A stretch of 36,857 nucleotides of DNA from an uncultured Collinsella sp. (lineage in GTDB: Bacteria > Actinomycetota > Coriobacteriia > Coriobacteriales > Coriobacteriaceae): assembly GCA_934654625.1 (NCBI GenBank), contig CAKUGM010000013.1, positions 1 through 36,857 of the forward strand, in the 5' to 3' direction. Positions 7,234 through 15,596 of this stretch are shown here, piece after piece. Each line of letters begins with the position of its first letter. Positions within the stretch are counted from its first letter, which is position 1. The translations under genes and the position numbers were made by a program. The notes beneath the pieces are model-generated. The model saw only the letters and a list, made by a program, of their open reading frames with translations, searched no databases and was not told the DNA's origin.

Positions 7234-7935
7234 ATGCCGCAAACAGATTTCAAGTGCGACCCCCGATCCCTGCGCTCGCAGGCATCGCTTCGCGGCGCGC
7301 TTGCGGAGCAGCTAGGGGCGGGCGAGGACCTCTCGCGTATCACGGTGGCGTCGCTCACCGATTGCGCGGGTCTTACGCGCCGCACGTTCTATAGTCACTA
7401 CAAAGACATTCCCGATTTCATCCAACAGGTCGAAGACGCCATCATGGATGAGATTCGCGCACTCGTCCGCAATATCGGCGCGGCCACGTTGCCCGAGCTC
7501 TATCGCAACATCGATGAGCTGGAGCCGGCTCCCGGCGCGGTCGAGCTGCTCGAGTACTTGGCGGACAATCGCGACCTCATCGGCTCACTGCTGGGGCCCG
7601 GCGGCGACCCTGCTTTTATCAAGCGTCTGATCGACCTTGCGCGCGACGAGATCTCGGGGCGCCTGCAGACGGGTATCTTTCCTGCGGTCTTAGGGTCGTT
7701 TTTCGACTATTACCTGAGCTACGTGGTTACCGCCGAGGTGGGCGTGGTCCAGCGCTGGTTCGAGAACGGCCTGCCCGAATCGCCCAAGACCATGGCGCGC
7801 ATCATGACGGTGATCGCCTTTGTGCGCCCCGGCGACCTGTATGGACAGCCTATCGACATCAACGTGCCGGCATACGGCATGAAACTGTTGAATCTTCAGC
7901 TCGACGACACCGATGAGCACAATGAGAGGGAGTAA
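7234..7935 (+). CDS. TetR-like transcriptional regulator
   Basis: A 233-residue regulator. The N-terminal region RITVASLTDCAGLTRRTFYS (about residues 36-55) with HYKDIPDF is a TetR helix-turn-helix of the kind in which the normal conserved first helix is less typical; the C-terminal part fits the TetR_C_8/C_33 type of helical domain. GGAGG sits just upstream of ATG 7234. Its stop codon is three bases before the start of the large activase gene, so the two are co-transcribed, and the double palindrome upstream probably gives autoregulation. The ligand is unknown; a CoA thioester or a redox signal would suit the partner but this is speculation. Confidence 0.82.
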   Translation: MPQTDFKCDPRSLRSQASLRGALAEQLGAGEDLSRITVASLTDCAGLTRRTFYSHYKDIPDFIQQVEDAIMDEIRALVRNIGAATLPELYRNIDELEPAPGAVELLEYLADNRDLIGSLLGPGGDPAFIKRLIDLARDEISGRLQTGIFPAVLGSFFDYYLSYVVTAEVGVVQRWFENGLPESPKTMARIMTVIAFVRPGDLYGQPIDINVPAYGMKLLNLQLDDTDEHNERE

Positions 7936-7938
7936 CCG

Positions 7939-10900
7939 ATGAACGAAGTGAACGAGGAGACGAACGAGATCCGCCCCGGCGTGGTTCCCGAGGGCGCCAT
8001 CTACAATGCCGGGGCCGCGACTGGCCAACTGCACCTGGGCATCGACGTGGGTTCCACCACCGTTAAACTCGCCGTGCTGAATGACGAGAACCAGATCGTT
8101 TACGCCAAGTACCAGCGTCACCACACCGACGTGCGCGCCTGCGCGCGCGACCTGTTCGTGGGCGCCGCGGGCCTTTTGCCCGAGGCTCAGATGACCTGCG
8201 CCATCACCGGCTCGGGTGGTCTGCTGCTTTCCCAGTGGCTGGGCCTCGAGTTCGTGCAGGAGGTCATCGCCAGCAAGCGCGCTGTCGAGACGCTCATTCC
8301 GGCAACCGACGTCGCCATCGAGCTGGGCGGCGAGGACGCCAAGATCATCTACTTCGATAACGGCATCGAGCAGCGTATGAACGGCACTTGCGCTGGCGGC
8401 ACGGGCGCCTTTATCGACCAGATGGCAACCCTTCTGCATACGGATGCTGCGGGCCTGAACGAACTCGCCAAGCAGGCAACGACCATCTATCCCATCGCCA
8501 GCCGCTGCGGCGTTTTTGCCAAGACCGATGTGCAGCCTCTGCTCAATGAGGGCGCGGCCCCCGCAGACGTCGCCGCCTCCATCTTCCAGGCTGTGGTGAC
8601 CCAGACCATCTCCGGCCTTGCGTGCGGCCGCCCCATCCGCGGCAACGTCGCCTTCCTGGGCGGCCCGCTGCAGTATCTCTCCGAGCTTCGCCATCGCTTC
8701 TACGTGACGCTTGAGCTGGACGAGGAGCATCGCATCGTTCCCAACAACGCCCACCTGTTTGTGGCTTCGGGTGCCGCGATGGCTCACGAATCCAATAAAC
8801 TCTCCACGTTCCCGCAGCTTATCGAGGCGATCGATGCCCTGGGCGACACGCAGGGCTCCGAGGTTGCGCGCCTGGATCCGCTCTTCGCTACGCCCGAGGA
8901 GTACGACGAGTTCAAGAATCGTCACGACAGGGAGGTAGTGCCCAAGGGCGACCTCGACAACTATCAGGGCCGCGTCTTCATCGGCATCGACGCCGGCTCC
9001 ACCACCATGAAGGCAGCACTTGTGGGCGAGGACGGCCAGCTGCTGCACACCTGGTACGGCAACAACAATGGTGACATCCTGGGCACGGCCAAGATCATCA
9101 TGGCCGATTTCTACGAGCACATTCCCGCGGGCTGCACCATCGGCCACGTGACCACTACCGGCTATGGCGAGGCGCTGCTCATCGAGGCCCTCAAGGCCGA
9201 CTCCGGCGAGATCGAGACGGTCGCGCACCTGCGCGGTTCCAAGGCGTTCCTGCCCGGTGTGCAGTTCATCCTCGATATCGGCGGCCAGGACATGAAGTGC
9301 CTGCGCGTGCGCGATGGCGTGATTGAGCACATCATGCTCAACGAGGCGTGCTCTTCGGGCTGCGGCAGCTTTATCGAGAGCTTTGCCGTGTCGATGAACA
9401 TGGACGTGCGCGCTTTCGCCGCCGCGGCGGTGGATGCCAAGAACCCCGTCGACCTGGGCAGCCGCTGTACCGTCTTTATGAACTCCCGCGTGAAGCAGGC
9501 GCAAAAAGAGGGCGCCACCGTGGGCGATATCGCGGCTGGCCTCTCGTACTCCGTGATCAAGAACGCCCTGTTCAAGGTCATCAAGCTGCGTGACTCCAAG
9601 GAGATCGGCACGAGCGTGATCGTCCAGGGCGGCACCTTTATGTCCGACGCCACCCTGCGCGCTTTCGAGAAGCTCACGGGCGTCAACGCGGTGCGCCCCG
9701 ATATCGCCGGCTGCATGGGTGCCTACGGTGCGGCCCTGCTCGCGCGCGACCGCGCGGGCGAGGACGGCGTGTCCACCATTCTTTCTGCCGAGGAGGTGGC
9801 TGCCCTTACCGTCACGCAGAAGCATGCGCGCTGCGGCCGTTGCTCCAACAACTGCCAGCTCACCATCAACGACTTTGGCGGCGGCCGTCGCTTCATCACC
9901 GGCAACCGCTGCGAGCGCGGCGCGGGCCACAAAAAGAAGAAGAGCGAGGCCCCGAACCTCTTCAAGCGTAAAAACGAGCTGCTGTTCAACCGCGAGTGCC
10001 TGGCGCCCGAGGATGCCCCGCGCGGTACCGTGGGCATCCCGCGCGCGCTCAATATGTACGAGAACTACCCATTCTGGCATCGTTTCTTTACCGAGCTCGG
10101 CTTCTCGGTCGTATTGTCCGACCAGTCTAACAAGAAGACCTACGAGGCGGGCATCGAGTCCATGCCGTCCGAGAGCGTATGCTACCCGGCTAAGCTCAGC
10201 CATGGTCACATCATGAACCTGCTGGACAAGGACCCCGATTTCATCTGGATGCCCTGCGTGCGCTGGGAGCGCAAGGAGGATCCGACGGCGGGCAACTGCT
10301 ACAACTGCCCGATTGTCATGAGCTACCCCACCGCGCTCGGCCTCAATATCGACGAGCTCTCCGAGCAGCATGTCGAGTTCATGTATCCCTTCGTGCCGTA
10401 TCACGATAAGGTCGAGCTCAAGCGCCGCCTGTACCAGCTCATCGCTGTCGACCGCGTGGCCGATGCCGAGGCCGGTCGCGGCCGCGTGACGGGTCCCAAG
10501 ATCACGCGCTCCGAGATCGACGCCGCCGTGAACGCCGCCTATGAAGAGGACGCTCGCTTCCACGAGGCCATTCAGACCATGGGCGAGGAGACCATCCATT
10601 GGATCGAGGAGCACGGCGGCCATGGCATCGTGCTCGCCGGCCGTCCCTACCATAACGATCCCGAGATCAACCACTCGCTGCCCGAGCTTATCAGTTCCTT
10701 TGGCTTTGCCGTGCTTACCGAGGACTCGGTGGCGCATCTCATCAAGCCCGAGCGCCCCATCCGTGTGGTCGACCAGTGGATGTTCCACTCGCGCCTCTAT
10801 GCGGCCGCGCGCTTTGTGACCATGCGCAACGACCTCGACCTCATCCAGCTCAACTCGTTTGGCTGCGGCCTCGATGCTCTTACCACCGATCAGGTGCAGG

Positions 10901-12534
10901 AGATCATGGAGGCGTCCGGCAAGATCTACACCGTGCTCAAGATCGACGAGGTGTCGAACCTCGGTGCCGCGCGCATTCGCGTGCGCTCGCTCATGGCCGC
11001 CCTCAAGGATCAGGAGGCCGAGCGCCGCGCCGAGGCCGAGGCCGCGGGTGAGACCTACGAGGTAGGCGAGGCGAGCCCGGTCGAGCCTTCGAACGAGCAG
11101 CCCGTCTTTGCCACCCATAAGTACCGCATCGAGCCGCAGCGTGAGAGCAAGTCCACGGCCTGGGACAAGGTGCCCTTTACCGAGGAGATGCGCCGCGAGG
11201 GCTACACCATCCTGTGCCCGCAGATGGCGCCCATTCACTTTGACCTGGTCAAAGAGGTGTTCCACGCTTACGGTTACAACCTGGAGCTCTTGCCTTCGAC
11301 CGACCGCGGCGCCGTCGAGGCGGGTCTGCGCTATGTGAACAACGACATCTGCTATCCCTCGATCCTCGTGACGGGCCAAATCATGGAGGCTATCGAGAGC
11401 GGCAAGTACGACCTCACCAAGACCGCTGTGGTCATCAGCCAGACGGGCGGCGGCTGCCGTGCTACCAACTACATCGCGCTCATCCGCAAGGCCCTGCGCG
11501 ATTCGGGCCATTCGGAGATTCCGGTCATCTCGCTTTCGGCTGTGAAGCTCGACGAGAAGAACCCTGGCTTCAAGTTGACGGTGCCCATGCTCAAGGCCGC
11601 TGTCTACTCTATCCTGTTTGGCGACGTGATGATGCAGATGCTCTATCGCTGCCGTCCGTACGAGGCAACGCCCGGTGCCGCCAACGCGCTCTTCGACGAG
11701 TACATGGCGCGCGCCCGCGCCCTGGCGCCCAAGTTCAATCGCCGCAACTTCACGCGCCTGGCGCGCGAGGCGATCGAGGCGTTCGACACCATGCCGCTTG
11801 AGGGCGAGGGGACCAAGCCGCGTGTGGGCGTGGTGGGCGAGATTCTCGTCAAGTTCCATCCCACGGCAAACAATCACGTGGTCGAGGTTATCGAGAACGA
11901 GGGCTGCGAGGCTGTGGTGCCGGGCCTGCTCGACTTCTTCCTGTACTCCATGAGCAACTCCAACCTGCAGAAGGACGAGCTGGGAAGCTCTGCGGTCACG
12001 CGTGCGGGCATGGATGCGCTCATTGGCATGGTGGACTGGATGCGCAAGCCGGTCGAGGACCTGCTGGATAAGTCCGAGCGCTTTGAGGCTCCCGAGCCTA
12101 TCAGCGCCATGGCTGCCAAGGCCTCGCAGGTGCTTTCGCTGTGCAACAACATGGGCGAGGGCTGGCTGCTCACGGCCGAGATGCTCGACCTCATCGACCA
12201 CGGTGCGCCCAACATCATCTGCACGCAGCCGTTTGCGTGCCTGCCCAACCATGTGGTTGGCAAGGCTGTGATCAAGGAGCTGCGCCGCCAGCATCCCGAG
12301 AGCAACATTGTGGCCGTGGATTACGACCCGGGTGCCTCGGAGGTCAACCAGCTCAACCGCATCAAGCTGATGATCAGCGTGGCCAAGGAGAACATGCGCG
12401 CCGGCAAGGGCTTTGTAATGGAGCATATCGCCCCGCTCGAGATGGATGCGGTGGATTCCAAGTTCCGCCCGCACCATCCGGCCGACGAGGATGCCGTAGA
12501 CGCCGTCGCCGAGCGCCTAAGCCGCGGCCTGTGA
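7939..12534 (+). CDS. giant fused 2-hydroxyacyl-CoA dehydratase activase-related protein (two BadF domains plus DUF2229/HgdB-like region)
   Basis: A 1531-residue cytoplasmic iron-sulfur protein. Two ASKHA activase modules occur in tandem: HLGIDVGSTTVKLAV (32-46) with Cys151 (GTCAGGTG) and Cys190 (SRCGVF), and FIGIDAGSTTMKAA (347-360) with Cys471 (NEACSSGCG) and Cys510 (SRCTVF); in HgdC-type activators the two equivalent cysteines bind the bridging [4Fe-4S] cluster of a homodimer, so this chain may form an internal dimer. A cysteine set C632-x2-C-x3-C and C658 follows. Residues about 690-900 match DUF2229 (CoA enzyme activase), and about 1110-1480 resemble the HgdB/benzoyl-CoA reductase component, with conserved NNDICYP and GGGCRATNY. 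ATP-driven low-potential electron transfer is the family role; the substrate is unknown. No separate dehydratase subunits lie nearby. Confidence 0.9.
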   Translation: MNEVNEETNEIRPGVVPEGAIYNAGAATGQLHLGIDVGSTTVKLAVLNDENQIVYAKYQRHHTDVRACARDLFVGAAGLLPEAQMTCAITGSGGLLLSQWLGLEFVQEVIASKRAVETLIPATDVAIELGGEDAKIIYFDNGIEQRMNGTCAGGTGAFIDQMATLLHTDAAGLNELAKQATTIYPIASRCGVFAKTDVQPLLNEGAAPADVAASIFQAVVTQTISGLACGRPIRGNVAFLGGPLQYLSELRHRFYVTLELDEEHRIVPNNAHLFVASGAAMAHESNKLSTFPQLIEAIDALGDTQGSEVARLDPLFATPEEYDEFKNRHDREVVPKGDLDNYQGRVFIGIDAGSTTMKAALVGEDGQLLHTWYGNNNGDILGTAKIIMADFYEHIPAGCTIGHVTTTGYGEALLIEALKADSGEIETVAHLRGSKAFLPGVQFILDIGGQDMKCLRVRDGVIEHIMLNEACSSGCGSFIESFAVSMNMDVRAFAAAAVDAKNPVDLGSRCTVFMNSRVKQAQKEGATVGDIAAGLSYSVIKNALFKVIKLRDSKEIGTSVIVQGGTFMSDATLRAFEKLTGVNAVRPDIAGCMGAYGAALLARDRAGEDGVSTILSAEEVAALTVTQKHARCGRCSNNCQLTINDFGGGRRFITGNRCERGAGHKKKKSEAPNLFKRKNELLFNRECLAPEDAPRGTVGIPRALNMYENYPFWHRFFTELGFSVVLSDQSNKKTYEAGIESMPSESVCYPAKLSHGHIMNLLDKDPDFIWMPCVRWERKEDPTAGNCYNCPIVMSYPTALGLNIDELSEQHVEFMYPFVPYHDKVELKRRLYQLIAVDRVADAEAGRGRVTGPKITRSEIDAAVNAAYEEDARFHEAIQTMGEETIHWIEEHGGHGIVLAGRPYHNDPEINHSLPELISSFGFAVLTEDSVAHLIKPERPIRVVDQWMFHSRLYAAARFVTMRNDLDLIQLNSFGCGLDALTTDQVQEIMEASGKIYTVLKIDEVSNLGAARIRVRSLMAALKDQEAERRAEAEAAGETYEVGEASPVEPSNEQPVFATHKYRIEPQRESKSTAWDKVPFTEEMRREGYTILCPQMAPIHFDLVKEVFHAYGYNLELLPSTDRGAVEAGLRYVNNDICYPSILVTGQIMEAIESGKYDLTKTAVVISQTGGGCRATNYIALIRKALRDSGHSEIPVISLSAVKLDEKNPGFKLTVPMLKAAVYSILFGDVMMQMLYRCRPYEATPGAANALFDEYMARARALAPKFNRRNFTRLAREAIEAFDTMPLEGEGTKPRVGVVGEILVKFHPTANNHVVEVIENEGCEAVVPGLLDFFLYSMSNSNLQKDELGSSAVTRAGMDALIGMVDWMRKPVEDLLDKSERFEAPEPISAMAAKASQVLSLCNNMGEGWLLTAEMLDLIDHGAPNIICTQPFACLPNHVVGKAVIKELRRQHPESNIVAVDYDPGASEVNQLNRIKLMISVAKENMRAGKGFVMEHIAPLEMDAVDSKFRPHHPADEDAVDAVAERLSRGL

Positions 12535-12544
12535 CAACCCGATG

Positions 12545-12576
12545 GTGACAGCCCGACGACAGGTTTATTTTGTCAC
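12545..12576 (-). repeat. 32-bp palindrome-ended repeat, copy 1
   Basis: GTGACA (12545-12550) and TGTCAC (12571-12576) bound a unit whose reverse strand reads AAATAAACCTGTC in the middle. Its first 14 bases, GTGACAGCCCGACG, are nearly duplicated immediately upstream at 12531-12544 (GTGACAACCCGATG), a copy that overlaps the activase stop codon. The unit lies inside the 341-bp gap 12535-12875, which also holds a second copy, a terminator and a promoter. Confidence 0.75.
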
Positions 12577-12665
12577 ATTCTGCCGTTTACCGGTCATTAC
12601 CTGCCGTTCGGTGCTTGTAGCCCGGCGGGAAAATAATCGGTTGCGGTGGCGTCAATTCGATTAAT

Positions 12666-12697
12666 GTGACAGTTAAGGGGCAGGTTTATTTCGGCAC
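12666..12697 (-). repeat. 32-bp palindrome-ended repeat, copy 2
   Basis: Same length and orientation as copy 1. GTGACA (12666-12671) opens it, GCAGGTTTATTTC forms the core and the closing arm is degenerate (CGGCAC, 12692-12697). It sits just upstream of the terminator of the activase gene. Confidence 0.65.
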
Positions 12698-12704
12698 ATT
12701 GCCA

Positions 12705-12738
12705 GACCGCCGTGGGGCTGCCCGCGGCGGTCTTTTTT
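12705..12738 (+). terminator. rho-independent terminator of the TetR-activase operon
   Basis: GACCGCCG (12705-12712) pairs perfectly with CGGCGGTC (12725-12732), followed by six T residues. It is a strong canonical terminator 170 bp after the activase stop. Confidence 0.88.
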
Positions 12739-12753
12739 ACAGACGAAAGATAG

Positions 12754-12783
12754 TTGACAGATGTAACCGTTTCCCGATAGCTT
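12754..12783 (+). promoter_or_regulatory. putative promoter of the 3-hydroxyacyl-CoA dehydrogenase gene
   Basis: A perfect TTGACA (12754-12759) lies 16-18 bases before a poor -10 (GATAGC or TAGCTT, 12776-12783), immediately after the terminator. The gene therefore has its own promoter and is not part of the activase operon. Confidence 0.45.
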
Positions 12784-12875
12784 GATGCCATTGAGCGAGG
12801 GGTGGGCCCCATGACTCGCTGCACCCTCTTTAATGATGTCTATTGCAAGGTTGGCAAGAGCAAAAGGAGACACCC

Positions 12876-13841
12876 ATGAGCTACAAGAACATTTGCGTGG
12901 CAGGCGGCGGCGTTCTGGGAAGCCAGATTGCGTTCCAGGCGGCGTATTGCGGTTTTGACGTCACCATCTGGTTGAGGAGTGAGGGTTCTATCGGCCGCAC
13001 GCAGCCCAAGATCGACCACGTTCGCGAGGAGTACATCGCGGCTATTGAAGGGATGGCAAACGGCACGGGCGAGTGGTGCCCGGGCATTGCCGATAGCGAT
13101 AAGCCGTTTGACAAACAAGCAGCGCTCGATGCGGTGGAGCGTGCGTACGGTTCGCTCAAGCTCGAGCTCGACCTGCCAACTGCCGTGGCAGATGCCGACC
13201 TGGTAATCGAGAGCATGGCCGAAGACACGCAGGCAAAGATTGCGTTCTACCAAAAGCTTGCCCCTGTGCTGCCGGCAAAGACGGTCGTGGTCACCAACTC
13301 GTCCACGCTTCTGCCCAGCACCTTTGCTAAGTATACCGGCCGTCCGGAGAAGTACCTGTCGCTCCACTTTGCCAATTCCATTTGGAAGAACAACATGACC
13401 GAGGTCATGGCGCAGGCTCAGACCGACAAACGCTACTTTGACGAACTCATCGAGTTTGCAACCCAGATTCGCATGCTCGCGCTCCCTGTTAACAAGGAGA
13501 AGAACGGCTACCTGCTCAACTCTATGCTGGTACCGTGGCTGCTTTCCGGTCTGGACCTGTATGTTTCGGGCGTTTCAGATCCCCAGAGCATCGACCTTGC
13601 CTGGACGCGTGGCACCGGTGCGCCCAAGGGCCCGTTTCGTGTGTTCGACACCGTGGGCATCCAGACGGCCTACAACATCGTGATGCAGTACCAGAAGGTC
13701 CCGGGTCTTGTGGGCCCGCTGCTCAAAAAGATGATGATGCCGTACAACTTTAAAGCCATGGCGGCCGTTCTAAAGAAGATGCTCGACGAGGGCAAACTTG
13801 GCGAGTCCTCGGGCGAGGGATTCTTCAAGTACGAGGGCTAG
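12876..13841 (+). CDS. 3-hydroxyacyl-CoA dehydrogenase, NAD-dependent
   Basis: A 321-residue soluble enzyme that interconverts 3-hydroxyacyl-CoA and 3-ketoacyl-CoA with NAD. The Rossmann motif AGGGVLGSQIAF (9-20) replaces the more usual GxGxxG with GGGVLG. The catalytic region reads NSSTLLPS (141-148) and LHFANSIWKNNMTEV (163-177), giving the conserved Ser, His164 and Glu176. Length is close to the two-domain single-function form, and the C-terminal helical dimerisation domain is present. ATG 12876 has AAGGAG six bases upstream. The gene is isolated from other fatty-acid genes, has its own promoter, and is bracketed by two pairs of 32-bp repeats. The acyl chain length is not predictable; a related 3-hydroxy acid dehydrogenase is the alternative. 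Confidence 0.87.
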   Translation: MSYKNICVAGGGVLGSQIAFQAAYCGFDVTIWLRSEGSIGRTQPKIDHVREEYIAAIEGMANGTGEWCPGIADSDKPFDKQAALDAVERAYGSLKLELDLPTAVADADLVIESMAEDTQAKIAFYQKLAPVLPAKTVVVTNSSTLLPSTFAKYTGRPEKYLSLHFANSIWKNNMTEVMAQAQTDKRYFDELIEFATQIRMLALPVNKEKNGYLLNSMLVPWLLSGLDLYVSGVSDPQSIDLAWTRGTGAPKGPFRVFDTVGIQTAYNIVMQYQKVPGLVGPLLKKMMMPYNFKAMAAVLKKMLDEGKLGESSGEGFFKYEG

Positions 13842-13889
13842 AGCTTGAGGTCGGCGCCCACGCCGCATGTATGAAGCCCCTGTGAAAAT

Positions 13890-13921
13890 GTGACAAATTA
13901 AACCTGTCTTGTTGGTGTCAC
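13890..13921 (+). repeat. 32-bp palindrome-ended repeat, copy 3
   Basis: GTGACA, then AATTAAACCTGTC, then TTGTTGG and TGTCAC. It is in the opposite orientation to the copies upstream of the dehydrogenase gene and differs from copy 4 by one base. Confidence 0.75.
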
Positions 13922-13944
13922 ATGGAGAGGTGGCTGGCGCACGG

Positions 13945-13981
13945 AAAAGGGCCGCTGCGAGGCTGTTACCTGCAGCGGCCC
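13945..13981 (-). terminator. rho-independent terminator of asnS
   Basis: GGGCCGCTGC (13949-13958) pairs with GCAGCGGCCC (13972-13981) over ten perfect bases. On the minus strand the stem is followed by TTTTCCG (complement of 13942-13948), so it ends the asnS transcript. It may also stop the convergent dehydrogenase transcript, although no T-run follows on that strand. It lies between two 32-bp repeats. Confidence 0.75.
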
Positions 13982-13986
13982 AGAGG

Positions 13987-14018
13987 GTGACAAAATAAAC
14001 CTGTCTTGTTGGTGTCAC
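13987..14018 (+). repeat. 32-bp palindrome-ended repeat, copy 4
   Basis: GTGACA, AAATAAACCTGTC, TTGTTGG, TGTCAC: the cleanest copy, only 16 bases from the end of asnS. Confidence 0.78.
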
Positions 14019-14034
14019 GTTGGTCGAGTGAACC

Positions 14035-15438
14035 TTAGAAGTCGGCGTTGCCTACGGTGCGCGGGTGCGGCAGGACGTCGCGGATGTTGCCCACGCCGGT
14101 GAGGTACATCACCAGACGCTCGAAGCCCAGGCCGTAGCCAGCGTGCTTGCAGGAGCCGTAGCGACGCAGGTCCAGATAGTACTTGTACTGCTCGGGGTTC
14201 ATGCCCAGGTCCTTGATGCGGCCCTCGAGCAGGTCCAGGCGCTCTTCACGCTGGGAGCCGCCGATAATCTCGCCAATGCCGGGAACCAGGCAGTCGGCAG
14301 CGGCGACGGTCTTGCCGTCGTCGTTCATGCGCATGTAGAATGCCTTGATCTCTGCCGGATAGTCGGTCACGAAGGTCGGGCGGCGGAAGTGCTCCTCGGT
14401 GAGGAAGCGCTCATGCTCGGTCTGCAGGTCGATGCCCCAGCTGACGGGGTAATCAAACTTGTGGCCGGCGGCGACGGCCTCCTCCAAGATCTTGACGGCC
14501 TCGGTATAGGTCACGCGGGCAAAGTCGGAGCTAGCCACATGCTTCAGGCGCTCGAGCAGGCCCTTGTCCACAAACTTGTTGAGCATGTTGAGTTCGTCGG
14601 GGCAGGTGTCCATCACCTTGTTGAGCACGTACTTGAGCATGGCCTCGGCATTATCCATGTAATCGTTGAGGTCGGCGAACGCCATCTCGGGCTCGACCAT
14701 CCAAAACTCGGCGGCATGGCGCGTGGTATTGGAGTTCTCGGCGCGGAACGTGGGGCCAAAGGTGTACACGTCGCCAAATGCCATGGCGAAGTTCTCGGCA
14801 TTGAGCTGGCCGGAGACGGTGAGGCTTGCGTGCTTGCCAAAGAAGTCCTGGCTCCAGTCGACCTCGCCTGCATCTGTCAACGGCGGATTTTGAGGGTCGA
14901 GCGTGCTCACGCGGAACATCTCGCCGGCACCCTCGCAGTCGCTCGTGGTGATGATAGGCGTGTTCACATAGACAAAGCCCTGCTCCTGGAAGAAGCTGTG
15001 GATGGCTGCGGCCGCGACGGAGCGGATGCGGAACACGGCGCGGAACAGGTTCGTGCGCGGACGCAGGTGCTGCTGCGTGCGCAGGAACTCGACGGTGGCG
15101 CGCTTCTTCTGCAGCGGATAGCTGGGGTCGGAGACGCCCTCGACCACGATCTCGGTCGCGGTGAGCTCGAAGGGCTGCGGCGCGTTGGGCGTGAGCTTAA
15201 CCTCGCCAGTGCAGATGAGGGCAGCCGAGACGTTTTGATGCGCGATCTCGTCGTAGTTGGAAAGGGCGTCGCGGTTCATAACAACCTGAAGGTCGGCAAA
15301 GCAGCTGCCGTCGTTCAGGGTTACGAAACCGAAGTTCTTCATGTCGCGGATGGACTTGACCCAACCGGCAACCGTGACGGTCTGGCCGCCAAACGCCTTG
15401 GCGTCGGCGTGAAGCTGGGCGATCTTCGTGCGTTTCAT
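14035..15438 (-). CDS. asnS: asparaginyl-tRNA synthetase
   Basis: A 467-residue class IIb aminoacyl-tRNA synthetase that charges tRNA-Asn. The N-terminal OB-fold (about residues 1-110, [20 protein letters not shown] at 20-39) binds the anticodon. Class II motif 2 is [20 protein letters not shown] and motif 3 is [13 protein letters not shown], followed by the C-terminal PRTVGNADF. The AEFWMVEPE and NADF signatures separate it from aspartyl enzymes. The start is ATG at 15438 with AAAGGAGG upstream; the frame opens 63 bases earlier but without a ribosome site. Its own promoter and terminator make it monocistronic. Presence of a dedicated AsnRS means Asn-tRNA need not come from the transamidation route. 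Confidence 0.95.
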   Translation of the reverse strand: MKRTKIAQLHADAKAFGGQTVTVAGWVKSIRDMKNFGFVTLNDGSCFADLQVVMNRDALSNYDEIAHQNVSAALICTGEVKLTPNAPQPFELTATEIVVEGVSDPSYPLQKKRATVEFLRTQQHLRPRTNLFRAVFRIRSVAAAAIHSFFQEQGFVYVNTPIITTSDCEGAGEMFRVSTLDPQNPPLTDAGEVDWSQDFFGKHASLTVSGQLNAENFAMAFGDVYTFGPTFRAENSNTTRHAAEFWMVEPEMAFADLNDYMDNAEAMLKYVLNKVMDTCPDELNMLNKFVDKGLLERLKHVASSDFARVTYTEAVKILEEAVAAGHKFDYPVSWGIDLQTEHERFLTEEHFRRPTFVTDYPAEIKAFYMRMNDDGKTVAAADCLVPGIGEIIGGSQREERLDLLEGRIKDLGMNPEQYKYYLDLRRYGSCKHAGYGLGFERLVMYLTGVGNIRDVLPHPRTVGNADF

Positions 15439-15511
15439 GCATCCTCCTTTAGGCGCAATAAGCAAGGCAAGGTACCCGCGTTGCGTATCGCGCAAAACCA
15501 ATCAGCTCATC

Positions 15512-15520
15512 ATTCTAGCA
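15512..15520 (-). promoter_or_regulatory. putative extended -10 promoter of asnS
   Basis: On the minus strand TGCTAGAAT (15520 to 15512) is a perfect extended -10 context (TGn plus TAGAAT). No good -35 box is visible. It lies about 75 bases upstream of the asnS start. Confidence 0.45.
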
Positions 15521-15596
15521 GGGACGCCGCATGCTGTTGGCCGGGTTTGGCACTCGGTGTCTGTCGCTGCGATTCCACCCGCAACGCCGCTTTGTC

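Noticed and set aside
7690..12477. A very long open frame (1595 codons) on the minus strand opposite the activase gene
   Set aside because: It is a by-product of strong GC3 bias in the real gene; it has no recognisable domain, low-complexity His/Leu/Gly composition, and no ribosome site.
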